From Tropicibacter naphthalenivorans (GTDB lineage Bacteria > Pseudomonadota > Alphaproteobacteria > Rhodobacterales > Rhodobacteraceae), in contig NZ_FWXX01000002.1 in the NCBI RefSeq assembly GCF_900176475.1, positions 446,560 through 510,559 on the forward strand: 64,000 bases of DNA. Reading direction: 5' to 3'. Below, piece after piece: positions 36,772-47,821 of the stretch; within the stretch, counting starts at the first letter, position 1, and each line of letters starts with the position of its first letter. The notes under the pieces are model-generated. The model was not told the DNA's origin, did no database searches, and saw only the letters and a program-made list of their open reading frames with translations. The position numbers and the translations under genes are program-made.

Positions 36772-37311
36772 TTAACGCCCCGCGCGCCAATCTGCGAGCG
36801 CGGGGTTACTCTGAGCCTCTGGCGCGTCTGGCTCTGGCGTCACATCCCGCAAGGATTCGACGTTTTTCACCGTCCGCACCACCTGCGGCACGGCAGCCAT
36901 GGTCTCGGCCAGTTCACGCTGGAAGTCTTGGCCTTTGGCCTGATGCCGCGCCCCAAAATAGAAGGAGACGATTGCCGCCAACAACCACCACAACGGCTCT
37001 GGCACCAGGGCAATCCCCGCCATGCGCGCCGCGAACCACACCGGGTCGACCATCGCCGCGATGAACAGCCCCAACGTCCCCAAGGCCATCGCCGGGCGCG
37101 GGACGCGGTTGAGTGCGTCCATGAAGCGGTCAAACCAGCCCCGCTGCGTCAGGCGGAACTCGCCGCCAAACTGCTGCAAGGCCGCGCTTTGCATCTGGTG
37201 AGCGCGCTGCGCATCGGCTTCGGCATTGATCCGGAACACCTCTGCGGTTTCGGCGACCACGTTGCGACCAGACCCAAAGATCACGCCAAGAATACGTTCG
37301 ATCACCCCCAT
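36772..37311 (-). CDS. Holin family protein
   Basis: A 179-residue protein with two or three hydrophobic segments (about 72-87 and 102-119) and an amphipathic N-terminus, matching the 3-TM holin family (PF11351). Holins make membrane lesions that release an endolysin. It overlaps the preceding endolysin gene by 10 bases. The same pairing in Rhodobacter capsulatus is used for gene transfer agent release, so this is a likely GTA lysis locus rather than a prophage remnant, as no other phage gene is near. Confidence 0.82.
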   Translation of the reverse strand: MGVIERILGVIFGSGRNVVAETAEVFRINAEADAQRAHQMQSAALQQFGGEFRLTQRGWFDRFMDALNRVPRPAMALGTLGLFIAAMVDPVWFAARMAGIALVPEPLWWLLAAIVSFYFGARHQAKGQDFQRELAETMAAVPQVVRTVKNVESLRDVTPEPDAPEAQSNPALADWRAGR

Positions 37312-37925
37312 GCCGCGACCCGAGCGTCGAACTCGGCCTCCGACAGGTGATACCGGGGCGAAATGAACTCTTCGGCGCGCTTGATCCAGCCTCCTTTGCC
37401 GCCCGCCCGCGTGCGCGCGTATTTGCGCGAGGCCGGGCGACGGTCCGCAATGCCGAAGTAATAGTTGCGCCGCGCGATGCCGTAGGCATCAACGATATGC
37501 GACGGCGCCTTGGCCGCCGCTGCCTTGGCCGACGCGATGGTCTGCGGGCCGATGACCCCGTCGACCGAGGCCGCCTCGCCCATGTCGTTCAGCAAGCGCT
37601 GAAGGATCTTCACCGCGTTCGCCCCGGCGTTCACGTACATGTCGAACACCGTCTCGTGCAAAGCCTCGGGCAGCTCTGCGATACGCGGTTTCACATAGTA
37701 ATGCTGCAAGAAAATCTCGACCGCGTGGGTACGGGTGATCTTGCGCACGTCCTCGGCGTCGATGCGCCCGTCGCCGGTCAGGTCCAGCCCCAGCCGTCGC
37801 ATGGTGTGGATCGTCACGCCATATTTCGTCGCCCCGCCCGGATCGTCCGGGTCGTTGACATAGCCGCCCTCTCGGGCGACGATTTCTTCGGCCATCTGCC
37901 GAACGCGTTCTGCAATTGCCGCCAT
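37302..37925 (-). CDS. Holin-associated N-acetylmuramidase (GH108 endolysin)
   Basis: The 207-residue lysozyme-like enzyme cleaves peptidoglycan. The catalytic Glu19 lies in EGGYVNDPDDPGGATKYGVT, the glycoside hydrolase 108 signature, and the C-terminal peptidoglycan-binding region follows (SVDGVIGPQTIASAK). Residues 48-59 (DLTGDGRIDAED) read as an EF-hand-like calcium-binding loop inserted in the catalytic domain. No signal peptide is present, so export would depend on the neighbouring holin. Confidence 0.88.
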   Translation of the reverse strand: MAAIAERVRQMAEEIVAREGGYVNDPDDPGGATKYGVTIHTMRRLGLDLTGDGRIDAEDVRKITRTHAVEIFLQHYYVKPRIAELPEALHETVFDMYVNAGANAVKILQRLLNDMGEAASVDGVIGPQTIASAKAAAAKAPSHIVDAYGIARRNYYFGIADRRPASRKYARTRAGGKGGWIKRAEEFISPRYHLSEAEFDARVAAWG

Positions 37926-38024
37926 GTTTGCCTCCTGCTCGAAGCGGTTGAACGGCCAAAGTTTGCAAATGAGGTGTTAACGGCCCCTCGCCCCGCCGTG
38001 CGCCGCCCTTAAGAAAGTCTGAAC

Positions 38025-38441
38025 ATGACCGCTGATGAGATCATCGCCCTGCTCGATCTGGCCCCCCATCCCGAGGGCGGGCACTATCGCCAGACCTGGA
38101 TGGACGACGCGCAGCCGCGGGCGGCGGGCACCTGTATTTACTTCCTGCTCAAGGGTGGTGAGCGCAGCCATTGGCACCGCGTCGATGCCGCCGAGATCTG
38201 GCACTATTACGCGGGCGCGCCGCTGACGCTGTCGCTGTCTGAAACGGGTGCCGGGCCGCGCGCGGACCTGACGCTGGGCCCCGATCTGGCGACCGGGCAG
38301 CGGCCCCAATTGATCGTGCCGACGGGGCACTGGCAGGCGGCCCAAAGCCTTGGCGATTGGACGCTGGTGGGCTGCACAGTGTCCCCCGGTTTCCAGTTTT
38401 CGGGATTCGAATTGGCCCCCGAGGGGTTCGACATTCCTTAA
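38025..38441 (+). CDS. DUF985 cupin-domain protein
   Basis: A 138-residue single cupin of the DUF985 (YML079W-like) family, starting with the typical LDLAPHPEGGHYRQTW and containing ERSHWHRVDAAEIWHYYAGAPL. The fold binds small ligands, but no enzymatic role has been settled for the family. It is divergent from the endolysin gene. A palindrome GCCCAAA-A-TTTGGGC follows the stop at 38445-38459. Confidence 0.88.
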   Translation: MTADEIIALLDLAPHPEGGHYRQTWMDDAQPRAAGTCIYFLLKGGERSHWHRVDAAEIWHYYAGAPLTLSLSETGAGPRADLTLGPDLATGQRPQLIVPTGHWQAAQSLGDWTLVGCTVSPGFQFSGFELAPEGFDIP

Positions 38442-38636
38442 CGCGCCCAAAATTTGGGCAGTTGAAAGACTTCAAGAACAACACCCAAGCTCCTGAAACT
38501 GCGCAACATTAATCAAGTCAACTCCGTTAAGGTAGAATAAATTAAGGTCTCATTCTCAAGATTTCATCGCCGCTCTAGCGTCCACGGCATCGGCCAACGC
38601 CACCACGGCGGGCCGGACATTTTGGGAGGAAAATAC

Positions 38637-39134
38637 ATGAATTTGATCAACGCGCTGGCGATCTCGATCGGCCTTTTGGCCGCGCTCGCCACTTGGGTTT
38701 GCCTTGGCAACGGGGCGGGCCTGCACGTCTGGGCGCTGTTCGTCGGCTGGGGCAGCTTTTACCACACAGGCGGCGGCACCGACGGGCTGACCAAATCGGC
38801 CATCAACCACATCTGGGGCGCGGTTGTGGCGACCCTTGCGCTGGTCGTCGTGGGCACCGTGGGCGGCTCTGTGGTGGTGACCTCGGCCATCGTCGGTGCG
38901 TCGGTCGTGGCGCTGGTCTTGGGCGCGCATATCCCCGCCCTGTCGACCATCCCGGCGGCCGTTTACGGCTATGCCTCGACGGCGGCGTTTTGCCTGCTGT
39001 CGGGCGTCGCGATTGGCGACATCACCGCCGTCGCCACCGCTGCGGCCATGGTTGTCGCCTCGCTGATCCTTGGCAACATCTTTGGTTTCGTCAGCGAAAA
39101 GCTGGCCGGCATGATGGCCAAGTCCGAGGCGTAA
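38637..39134 (+). CDS. DUF1097 inner-membrane protein
   Basis: A 165-residue protein with about five hydrophobic segments and the DUF1097 pattern (WALFVGWGSFYHTGG, then KSAINHIWGAVVA). The function of the family is unknown. A very strong GGGAGGA ribosome-binding site precedes the ATG at 38637. It is preceded by a 190-bp AT-rich stretch that probably carries its promoter; nothing else was recognised there. Confidence 0.82.
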   Translation: MNLINALAISIGLLAALATWVCLGNGAGLHVWALFVGWGSFYHTGGGTDGLTKSAINHIWGAVVATLALVVVGTVGGSVVVTSAIVGASVVALVLGAHIPALSTIPAAVYGYASTAAFCLLSGVAIGDITAVATAAAMVVASLILGNIFGFVSEKLAGMMAKSEA

Positions 39135-39152
39135 ACCCCCGGCACAAAACGC

Positions 39153-39179
39153 AAAAAGGCCCGGGCGCACACCCGGGCC
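39153..39179 (-). terminator. Terminator of the PRC-barrel gene
   Basis: GGCCCGGG (39158-39165) pairs with CCCGGGCC (39172-39179); on the - strand it runs into TTTTT. Confidence 0.85.
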
Positions 39180-39202
39180 AATCTTGGCTAAACCGTCAAG
39201 GG

Positions 39203-39727
39203 TTAGTTCCAAAAGCCTTCATCGACGCCTTCCATGGCCTTGAGTTCTTCGAGCGTGTAGGACACGACGATCGAGTAGGATGCATCGTCCACCGGCACCA
39301 GCATGGCATTACTGACGGGGATCATCACGTGCTTGTCACCGATGTCCAGAAAGCCGCCAACCTCGGCCACGATGCCCTTGAAAGAGCCGTCAGCGGCCAG
39401 AACGATGTCCTCGATTTCACCCACGGCGTCCCAGCTGTCGTCCACGGAGTCGAACATCATGTTGCCCCAGTCGGCCACGGCGTCGGTCGATTCCGTCATG
39501 GTGTAGACGGTGCCACCGGTGATGTCGCGGGTGCGGATCAGCTTGGGGTCGCTGCCCATATCCATATCAGCGGCCGCCATGTCATCGACTTCGGGCTGCG
39601 CCGGGCGCATCTCGGCTTCGTCGGTCTGGTCCATTTTCATCATACCGTCAGTGGCGGCATGGCTTTCGGCCAGGGCAACAACAGGGATCAGGGCGGCGGC
39701 GGCGGCGGTCATCATAAAGCGGTTCAT
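39203..39727 (-). CDS. Exported PRC-barrel protein
   Basis: A 174-residue protein with a signal peptide (about 1-20) followed by a Met/Asp-rich segment (about 28-58) and a PRC-barrel-type domain around 63-174, including ADGSFKGIVAEVGGFLDIGDKHVMIPVSNAM. PRC-barrel domains mediate protein or ligand contacts. The Met-rich part could bind metal or be flexible; this is inferred from composition only. No operon partner. Confidence 0.82.
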   Translation of the reverse strand: MNRFMMTAAAAALIPVVALAESHAATDGMMKMDQTDEAEMRPAQPEVDDMAAADMDMGSDPKLIRTRDITGGTVYTMTESTDAVADWGNMMFDSVDDSWDAVGEIEDIVLAADGSFKGIVAEVGGFLDIGDKHVMIPVSNAMLVPVDDASYSIVVSYTLEELKAMEGVDEGFWN

Positions 39728-39827
39728 GTGCGATCTCCTTTTCGCGTTTGATCTGCTTGGGCAACTCGTGCCGGACCGTCGCCGTTCCCTTTCTTTTTAA
39801 AGTTTATTTTTTGGTTTGGCCGGAACC

Positions 39828-41411
<1,584 letters not shown>

Positions 41412-41428
41412 GGGCAGTCTCCGTCGGT

Positions 41429-42106
41429 TTAAGCGGCCCAGTGGACCTTGGCACCGTCAAGGACGGCGTTGATGGGGGCGTCGTGCACGGACAGGCCACG
41501 CGCGCTTTCCAGCGCCTCGCGTTTCTCTGCGCCAAAGATCAGCACGTGTTTGGCCAGCGCCCCGTTCAGCACCGGCGCCGACAGGGTGATACGCGGCTCG
41601 GGCGCACCCGGCGCGCGCATCGCCAGCAAGGTCGGCGCGTCATGGGCCAGCGCCGCGTCCAGCTGATCGGCGCCGGGGAACAGCGACGCGGTATGGCGAT
41701 CCGCGCCCATCCCCAGCAGCAAAACCGCCAGCGGCAGTTCCTCTTCGATGGGTTTGGCCAGCTCGGCCAGCGCGTCGTCCGGTTCCGGATAGGGGGCGTA
41801 CAATGGCAGATAACGGGCGCTTGCCGCACGATCCACCAGCAAACGCTGCCGCAAAAGCGCGGTATTGGACCGCTCGTGATCCTCGGGCACCCAGCGTTCG
41901 TCGTTCAGCAGAACGTCCACCCGCGCCCAATCCAGATCGGCGGCGCACAGGTCGTCAAAGATCGGCCCCGGCGAGGTCCCCCCCGGCACGGACAAGACCG
42001 CACGGTCGCTGTGCGACAAGGCCGTGCGCAGATCACCCGCCAGCTGGTTCGCCAGATCGATCACCAGCATCTCACGGTCGGGGTATTCGATGAACTCGTA
42101 CGTCAT
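41429..42106 (-). CDS. pgl: 6-phosphogluconolactonase
   Basis: A 225-residue enzyme that hydrolyses 6-phosphogluconolactone formed by Zwf. It has the family patterns [14 protein letters not shown] and [19 protein letters not shown]. The ATG at 42106 overlaps the zwf stop codon (ATGA) and has AGATCAAGGG upstream, so an earlier in-frame start is less likely. It sits between zwf and pgi. Confidence 0.94.
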   Translation of the reverse strand: MTYEFIEYPDREMLVIDLANQLAGDLRTALSHSDRAVLSVPGGTSPGPIFDDLCAADLDWARVDVLLNDERWVPEDHERSNTALLRQRLLVDRAASARYLPLYAPYPEPDDALAELAKPIEEELPLAVLLLGMGADRHTASLFPGADQLDAALAHDAPTLLAMRAPGAPEPRITLSAPVLNGALAKHVLIFGAEKREALESARGLSVHDAPINAVLDGAKVHWAA

Positions 42107-43557
42107 CCCTTGATCTCCCGCCACTTGCGCCCGTCGCGGTGCATCAGCATCAAGGCATCCTCCGGCCCGCTTGATCCCGGCTCGTAGGGCTTGGGCACTT
42201 CGCCGCGCGCGGTCCAGCCTTCGATGATCGGATCGGTCCAGCGCCAGGCCGCCTCGACCTCGTCGCCGCGCATGAACAGCGTCTGGTTGCCCCGGATCAC
42301 GTCCATGATCAGGCGCTCGTAGGCGTCCGGCACCTCTTCGGCATCCGGGCCCAGCGCCTCGGCAAAGGACATATCCAGCGGCACATCCAACAGGCGCATC
42401 CCGCCCGGCCCCGGTTCCTTGATGGTCACGCCCAGCGTCATCCCCTCGTTCGGCTGCAAGCGGATCACCAGCACGTTGGCGTGCCGTCCGGCTTCGGGCC
42501 CGAAAATAGAGTGCGGCGCATCCTTGAACACCACGGCAATCTCAGAGGTCCGCGCTTTGAGCTTTTTGCCGGTGCGCAGATAGAACGGCGTGTTCGCCCA
42601 GCGCCAGTTCGAGATATGCACCTTCATGGCGACAAAGCTCTCGGTGGTCGAACGCGGGTTTTCCACATGGGCGCGATAGCCCGGCTGGCTCTCGTCCGCC
42701 GCGTATTGCCCGCGCACGATGTGGTGATAATCCACCGGGTCCAGCGCGCGAATAACCTTGAGCTTTTCGTCGCGCACCGCGTCGGGTTCAAAGCGCGCGG
42801 GCGGCTCCATCGCGATCAGGCAGAGCAGCTGCATCAGGTGGTTCTGCACCATGTCGCGCATCGCCCCCGAGGTATCATAGTAACCGCCGCGCCCGCCCAC
42901 ATCGACGGTCTCGGCCACGGTGATCTGGATGTGATCAACGTATTGCGAATTCCACAGCGGCTCGAACAGCATATTGCCAAAGCGCACCGCCATGAGGTTC
43001 TGCACCGTTTCCTTCCCAAGGTAGTGGTCGATGCGGTAAATCTGCGTCTCGTCAAAGTGCTGCGCCAGCGTGGCGTTCAGCGCCCGCGCGCTGGCCAGAT
43101 CCTTGCCAAAGGGCTTTTCAACCACCACCCGGCTGTCATCATCGGCCAAACCAAAGCTGCGCAGCCGTTCCGCGATATCGCCAAACAAACTGGGCGCAAC
43201 CGAGAAGTAAAACGCCCGGACAAAGCCGCTCCGCAGCCGTTCTTTCAGCTCGCCCCAACCGCCGTCGCCCTTGGCGTCCACGGTGACATAGCCGATGCGC
43301 GTCAGGAAATCGTCCAGCGTGCCGTCCTCACAAGAGCGCCCGCCGCCGAACTCGCGGATCGCCTCGGCGACCATCTCGCGAAAGCCCGCGTCATCCATGT
43401 CAGAGCGCGCAGCCCCGGTGATCCGCGCCTCTTCGGGCATCTGCCCCGAACAAAAGCGGCGGAACAGCCCCGGCAGGATCTTGCGCCGGGCCAAATCGCC
43501 GGTTGCACCGAAAATGACCAGATCAAAGGGGTCCACCGGGATGACTCGAGATACCAT
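42103..43557 (-). CDS. zwf: Glucose-6-phosphate 1-dehydrogenase
   Basis: The 484-residue NADP-dependent enzyme starts the oxidative pentose phosphate and Entner-Doudoroff routes. The N-terminal [15 protein letters not shown] is the dinucleotide-binding loop and [13 protein letters not shown] the active-site signature with the substrate Lys and His. The start at 43557 ([11 protein letters not shown]) is preferred to one 11 codons upstream. First gene of the operon zwf-pgl-pgi; edd and eda are not in the window. Confidence 0.97.
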   Translation of the reverse strand: MVSRVIPVDPFDLVIFGATGDLARRKILPGLFRRFCSGQMPEEARITGAARSDMDDAGFREMVAEAIREFGGGRSCEDGTLDDFLTRIGYVTVDAKGDGGWGELKERLRSGFVRAFYFSVAPSLFGDIAERLRSFGLADDDSRVVVEKPFGKDLASARALNATLAQHFDETQIYRIDHYLGKETVQNLMAVRFGNMLFEPLWNSQYVDHIQITVAETVDVGGRGGYYDTSGAMRDMVQNHLMQLLCLIAMEPPARFEPDAVRDEKLKVIRALDPVDYHHIVRGQYAADESQPGYRAHVENPRSTTESFVAMKVHISNWRWANTPFYLRTGKKLKARTSEIAVVFKDAPHSIFGPEAGRHANVLVIRLQPNEGMTLGVTIKEPGPGGMRLLDVPLDMSFAEALGPDAEEVPDAYERLIMDVIRGNQTLFMRGDEVEAAWRWTDPIIEGWTARGEVPKPYEPGSSGPEDALMLMHRDGRKWREIKG

Positions 43558-43750
43558 GCTGCGGGCCTTTCCATTGGTTGCGCAGCGCAAGTTAGCGCTA
43601 ACGAAGTCTCACTGATTGGGCATTTACCCGAGTTTCGAGCAGGAGTCTAACACCCAATTTCGCCTTCACAATGGTGTGGGCGGTATTCTTTGGTCTGGTC
43701 AGGGCAATTTCCTTTGGCTACCCAATCCTTAGGCAAGCAAGGGAAAAGAC

Positions 43751-44698
43751 ATGAAAGACAGCGCCCCCGCCAACCTTGGCAAATTCCAGGACCCCAAAGT
43801 CACCGCCAAAGGCGAGCCGCGCGCCAATGTCGCCCTAAGCAATCCGCAAACACTTTGGTTCAACACCGGGACGCTGTGCAACATCGAATGCGCCAATTGC
43901 TACATCGACAGCAGCCCGGAAAATGACGCGCTGGTCTATCTGACCGCCGACGAGGTGGACAGCTACCTCGACCAACTCTCAGAGCGCAACTGGGGGGTGC
44001 GCGAAATCGGCTTTACCGGCGGCGAGCCCTTTATGAACCCGGCGATGATCGACATGGCCGAGCGCGCCCTGTCCCGTGGCTACGAGGTGCTGATCCTCAC
44101 CAACGCCATGCGCCCGATGATGCGCCCGCGCGTGCGTGCCGGTCTTGAACGCCTCCATGCTGCCTACGGCGACAAACTGACCCTGCGCATCTCCGTCGAT
44201 CACCACAGCGCCGAGTATCACGACACCGAGCGGGGCGTTGGCACCTTTGACAAAACGATCGAGGGGATGCGCTGGCTGCGCGATACCGGCATCCAAATGG
44301 CCGTGGCAGGCCGCACCATGTGGCACGAAACCGAAAGCGACAGCCGCAAAGGCTACGCCACGCTTTTTGAGGCCGAAGGCTTTGCCATCGACGCCCACAA
44401 CCCCGCCATGACGGTGCTCTTTCCCGAAATGGACACCTCGGTCGAAGTCCCGGAAATCACCACCGCCTGCTGGGGCATCCTGAACAAATCCCCCGACGAC
44501 GTGATGTGCGCCTCCTCCCGCATGGTGGTCAAACGCAAAGGCGCGCAATCCCCCACGGTCCTCGCCTGCACCCTGCTCGCCTACGACCCACAGTTCGAAC
44601 TGGGCGAAACACTGGCCGAGGCCGAAGCGGACGTCGCCCTCAACCACCCCCACTGCGCCAAGTTCTGCGTCCTCGGCGGCGCCAGTTGTTCAGCCTAA
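43751..44698 (+). CDS. Radical SAM protein of unassigned function
   Basis: The 315-residue protein has radical SAM ligands Cys43, Cys47 and Cys50 (CNIECANC) and the SAM-binding GFTGGEPF. Extra cysteines in the C-terminal region (CWGIL, MCASSRM, then CAKFCVLGGASC at the end) could hold an auxiliary iron-sulfur cluster as in SPASM-type enzymes. The substrate is unknown and no peptide-modification partner is beside it. It is divergent from zwf. Confidence 0.86.
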   Translation: MKDSAPANLGKFQDPKVTAKGEPRANVALSNPQTLWFNTGTLCNIECANCYIDSSPENDALVYLTADEVDSYLDQLSERNWGVREIGFTGGEPFMNPAMIDMAERALSRGYEVLILTNAMRPMMRPRVRAGLERLHAAYGDKLTLRISVDHHSAEYHDTERGVGTFDKTIEGMRWLRDTGIQMAVAGRTMWHETESDSRKGYATLFEAEGFAIDAHNPAMTVLFPEMDTSVEVPEITTACWGILNKSPDDVMCASSRMVVKRKGAQSPTVLACTLLAYDPQFELGETLAEAEADVALNHPHCAKFCVLGGASCSA

Positions 44699-44716
44699 GC
44701 CCCCAATAATCCCCCC

Positions 44717-44780
44717 AAGCTTCTTCTCTTTGAAAATATCCCGGGGGAACGCCAAAGGCGTGGGGGCAGCGCCCCCCTTC
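44717..44780. repeat. Dispersed intergenic repeat, copy 2
   Basis: AGCTTCTTCTCTTT then GAAAATATCCCGGGGG (44718-44747), followed by GGGGGC-AGC-GCCCCC (44762-44776). It matches the block at 12939-12998. Here it follows the radical SAM gene. Confidence 0.65.
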
Positions 44781-44891
44781 TGCCCTACTGGCAGGCACCG
44801 GGCTCATCCTCCCACACCCAAGCCAACCATCCCGCTTGATCCCCCCGCGCGCCCGTGTCACCACCTAAACCAAACAACACGAGGCTTCCCC

Positions 44892-45833
44892 ATGACTGCG
44901 CGCAAGATCATCATCGACACCGACCCCGGCCAGGACGACGCGGTCGCCATCCTCCTCGCGCTCGCCTCCCCCGAAGACCTCGACGTCCTCGGTCTCACCT
45001 GCGTCGCAGGCAACGTCCCTCTGAACCTCACCACCAGAAACGCCCGCATCGTCTGCGAACTGGCGGGCAAGCCCGAGACCCGCGTCTTTGCGGGCTGCGA
45101 TGGGCCGATAGCCCGCAAGCTCGTCACCGCCGAACACGTCCACGGCAAGACCGGCCTTGACGGCCCTACCCTGCCAGAACCGACCATGCCGCTTCAGGAC
45201 CAGCACGCCGTCGACTTCATCATCGACACCCTGCGCAATGAGCCCGCGAAAACCGTCACCCTATGCCCCCTCGGGCCCCTGACCAATATCGCCACCGCCC
45301 TGACCCGCGCCCCGGACATCGCCGAGCGCATTCAGGAAATCGTCCTCATGGGCGGGGCTTACTTCGAGGTCGGCAACATCACCCCCGCCGCCGAGTTCAA
45401 CATCTATGTCGACCCCGAAGCGGCCAAGATCACCTTCGCCTGCGGTGCGCCCATCACCGTCATGCCGCTGGACGTCACGCACAAGGCGCTGGTCACCTCG
45501 CCGCGCAACGAAGCCTTCCGCGCCTTGGGCACCCGTGTCGGCACCGCTGTCGCCCAGATGACCGACTTCTTCGAGCGCTTCGATCTGGAAAAATACGGCT
45601 CCACCGGCGCGCCGCTGCACGACCCGTGCGTCACCGCCTACCTGATCGCCCCGCACCTCTTCCAGGGCCGCTTCATCAATGTCGAGATCGAAACCCAGTC
45701 CGAGCTGACCTTGGGCATGACCGTCGCCGACTGGTGGCGCGTCTCTGGCCGTGCGCCCAACGCCACCTTCATGGGCGACATCGACGCCGACCACTTCTTT
45801 GCCCTGCTGACAGAGCGCCTCGCGCGCCTCTGA
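44892..45833 (+). CDS. Nucleoside hydrolase (IunH family)
   Basis: A 313-residue enzyme that hydrolyses ribonucleosides to base and ribose. The calcium-binding signature is DTDPGQDD at 9-16, with PLGPLTNIA and the late DPCVTAYLIAP contributing to the metal site. GAGG precedes the ATG at 44892. Substrate preference cannot be read from the motifs. A GNAT gene follows 18 bp downstream and may be co-transcribed. Confidence 0.94.
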   Translation: MTARKIIIDTDPGQDDAVAILLALASPEDLDVLGLTCVAGNVPLNLTTRNARIVCELAGKPETRVFAGCDGPIARKLVTAEHVHGKTGLDGPTLPEPTMPLQDQHAVDFIIDTLRNEPAKTVTLCPLGPLTNIATALTRAPDIAERIQEIVLMGGAYFEVGNITPAAEFNIYVDPEAAKITFACGAPITVMPLDVTHKALVTSPRNEAFRALGTRVGTAVAQMTDFFERFDLEKYGSTGAPLHDPCVTAYLIAPHLFQGRFINVEIETQSELTLGMTVADWWRVSGRAPNATFMGDIDADHFFALLTERLARL

Positions 45834-45851
45834 CCCCGGATCGGACCTTTT

Positions 45852-46298
45852 ATGAAATCGCTCCACCTCGCCACAGCTGACGACGCGCCGAAACTCCTGG
45901 CCCTCGTGGCCGCCTTCCACAGCGAACAGGGCCACGAGATCACGCCCGAACACCAAGAGCACGCCATCCTGCCCCTGCTCGACGGCGCCCCCCACGGCGC
46001 AATCTGGCTGATCGGCCCGCGCAAATCCCCCGTGGGCTTTGTCGTGGTCACCTTTGGCTGGTCGCTGGAACTCGGCGGGCTCGAAGCGCATATCCCCGCG
46101 CTCTACATCCGCCCCGCCGTGCGCAAACGCGGCATGGGCGGCGAGGCCCTCGCAGGCATCTCCAAAGCCATGAGCGACGCCGGGGTCGCCGCGCTCCACC
46201 TGCGTATCCCACGCGACGATGAGGCCACCCAAAGGTTCTGCCAGCGCGCGCGCTTTGCCCCGCAAAAAGACACCCTCCTGCTCACCCGCCTGCTGTAG
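45852..46298 (+). CDS. GNAT family N-acetyltransferase
   Basis: A 148-residue GNAT-fold protein. The core acetyl-CoA binding region is recognisable as LYIRPAVRKRGMGGEALAGI, and the C-terminal part as TQRFCQRARFAP. The substrate is unknown. It follows the nucleoside hydrolase gene closely. Confidence 0.85.
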   Translation: MKSLHLATADDAPKLLALVAAFHSEQGHEITPEHQEHAILPLLDGAPHGAIWLIGPRKSPVGFVVVTFGWSLELGGLEAHIPALYIRPAVRKRGMGGEALAGISKAMSDAGVAALHLRIPRDDEATQRFCQRARFAPQKDTLLLTRLL

Positions 46299-46393
46299 CG
46301 CGGGGGGCAGCGGGACGGCGGGCGGGGCGTGGTTCCGCAGGAACGAGCGCCGGACCGCCTTCCCCTGCAACGCACGCCCCCTATATAGATGCC

Positions 46394-47818
46394 ATGACCT
46401 CGAACATGACCTTAAACATCCCCTTCGACAACAGCTACGCCCGCCTGCCCGCAGGCTTTTACACGCGCCAGGACCCCGCCCCTGTCAAAGCCCCCTCGCT
46501 GATCGCGTGGAACGCCGCGCTGGCCGCAGAGCTCGGCATCACCGGCACCCCCGACGCCGCCACCTTTGCAGGCAACGCGACGCCCCACGGCGCGGCCCCC
46601 CTCGCGCAGCTCTACGCCGGGCACCAGTTCGGCAATTACAACCCGCAGCTCGGCGACGGGCGCGCGCTGCTCTTGGGCGAGGTCATCGACACCACCGGCA
46701 CCCGCCGCGACATCCAGCTCAAAGGCTCCGGCCCCACGCCCTATTCGCGCAACGGCGACGGGCGCGCCGCCCTTGGGCCTGTGCTGCGCGAATACGTGGT
46801 CTCCGAGGCGATGCACGCCCTTGGCATTCCCACAACCCGCGCTCTGGCCGCCACCCGCACGGGCCAAGAGGTCATCCGCGAACGTCCCCTGCCCGGCGCA
46901 GTCCTGACCCGCGTCGCCTCCAGCCATATCCGCGTCGGCACCTTTCAGGTCTTTGCCGCGCGCCAGCAATACGCCGACCTGCAAACGCTCTTCGACTACA
47001 CGGTGGATCGCCACTATCCCGGCGTCACCAGCCCCACAGACCTGCTGCGCGCCGTCGCCACCCGCCAAGCGCAACTGATCGCCGCGTGGCTGTCGGTCGG
47101 CTTTATCCACGGCGTGATGAACACCGACAATTGCAGCCTCTCGGGTGAGACAATCGATTACGGTCCCTGCGCCTTTATGGACACCTACAACCCAGAGACC
47201 AAGTTCTCCTCTATCGACCGCATGGGCCGCTACAGCTATGCCGCGCAGGCCGATATCATCGTGTGGAACATGGCGCAGCTGGCCACGGCCCTCGTGCCGC
47301 TCATGCCCGACGACGACAAGGCCATCGCCGAATTCACCGAGATCCTGCACGGCATGGGCGACACCATCCGCGCCGAATGGCTGACCCGCTTTGCCGCCAA
47401 GATCGGCATCAGCGATCCCACGCCAGAGGATGCGCCCTTGATCGGTGAGCTTCTGGTCCTGATGGACGGCCAGCAAGCGGATTTCACCAACACCTTCCGC
47501 GCGTTGGGCGATGGCACCGCCCGGGATCAGTTCACCGACCCAACCGCTTTTGACGCGTGGGAGGCGCAGTGGAAACCCCGCCTCGACGCGCAGGCTCAAG
47601 CCCCCGTCGCGCTGATGCAACGGACCAACCCCGCCATCATCCCGCGCAACCACCGGATCGAACAGATGATCGCCGCCGCCGAAGCCGGCGACGACAGCCT
47701 GTTCCACCGCCTCAACGCAGCCTACGCCAATCCTTATGACGCGCCAGAGGCAGACGCCGACCTGCGCCGCCCGCCCTTGCCCGATGAACGCGTGCGCGCG
47801 ACCTTTTGCGGGACCTAA
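46394..47818 (+). CDS. selO: Protein adenylyltransferase SelO
   Basis: The 474-residue protein belongs to the SelO (YdiU) pseudokinase family, which transfers AMP to Ser, Thr or Tyr of target proteins. Motifs include YAGHQFGNYNPQLGDGRA, QLKGSGPTPYSR, GVMNTDN and the metal-binding IDYGPCAFMD. A cysteine lies at the extreme C-terminus (TFCGT), where eukaryotic SelO has selenocysteine, and another in DYGPC; these could form the regulatory disulfide known from E. coli SelO. It converges on the EamA gene with a 3-base gap. Confidence 0.95.
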   Translation: MTSNMTLNIPFDNSYARLPAGFYTRQDPAPVKAPSLIAWNAALAAELGITGTPDAATFAGNATPHGAAPLAQLYAGHQFGNYNPQLGDGRALLLGEVIDTTGTRRDIQLKGSGPTPYSRNGDGRAALGPVLREYVVSEAMHALGIPTTRALAATRTGQEVIRERPLPGAVLTRVASSHIRVGTFQVFAARQQYADLQTLFDYTVDRHYPGVTSPTDLLRAVATRQAQLIAAWLSVGFIHGVMNTDNCSLSGETIDYGPCAFMDTYNPETKFSSIDRMGRYSYAAQADIIVWNMAQLATALVPLMPDDDKAIAEFTEILHGMGDTIRAEWLTRFAAKIGISDPTPEDAPLIGELLVLMDGQQADFTNTFRALGDGTARDQFTDPTAFDAWEAQWKPRLDAQAQAPVALMQRTNPAIIPRNHRIEQMIAAAEAGDDSLFHRLNAAYANPYDAPEADADLRRPPLPDERVRATFCGT

Positions 47819-47821
47819 GCC

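Noticed and set aside
36772-37925. Prophage remnant
   Set aside because: Only holin and endolysin are present, with housekeeping genes on both sides and no integrase, tail or attachment-site repeats.
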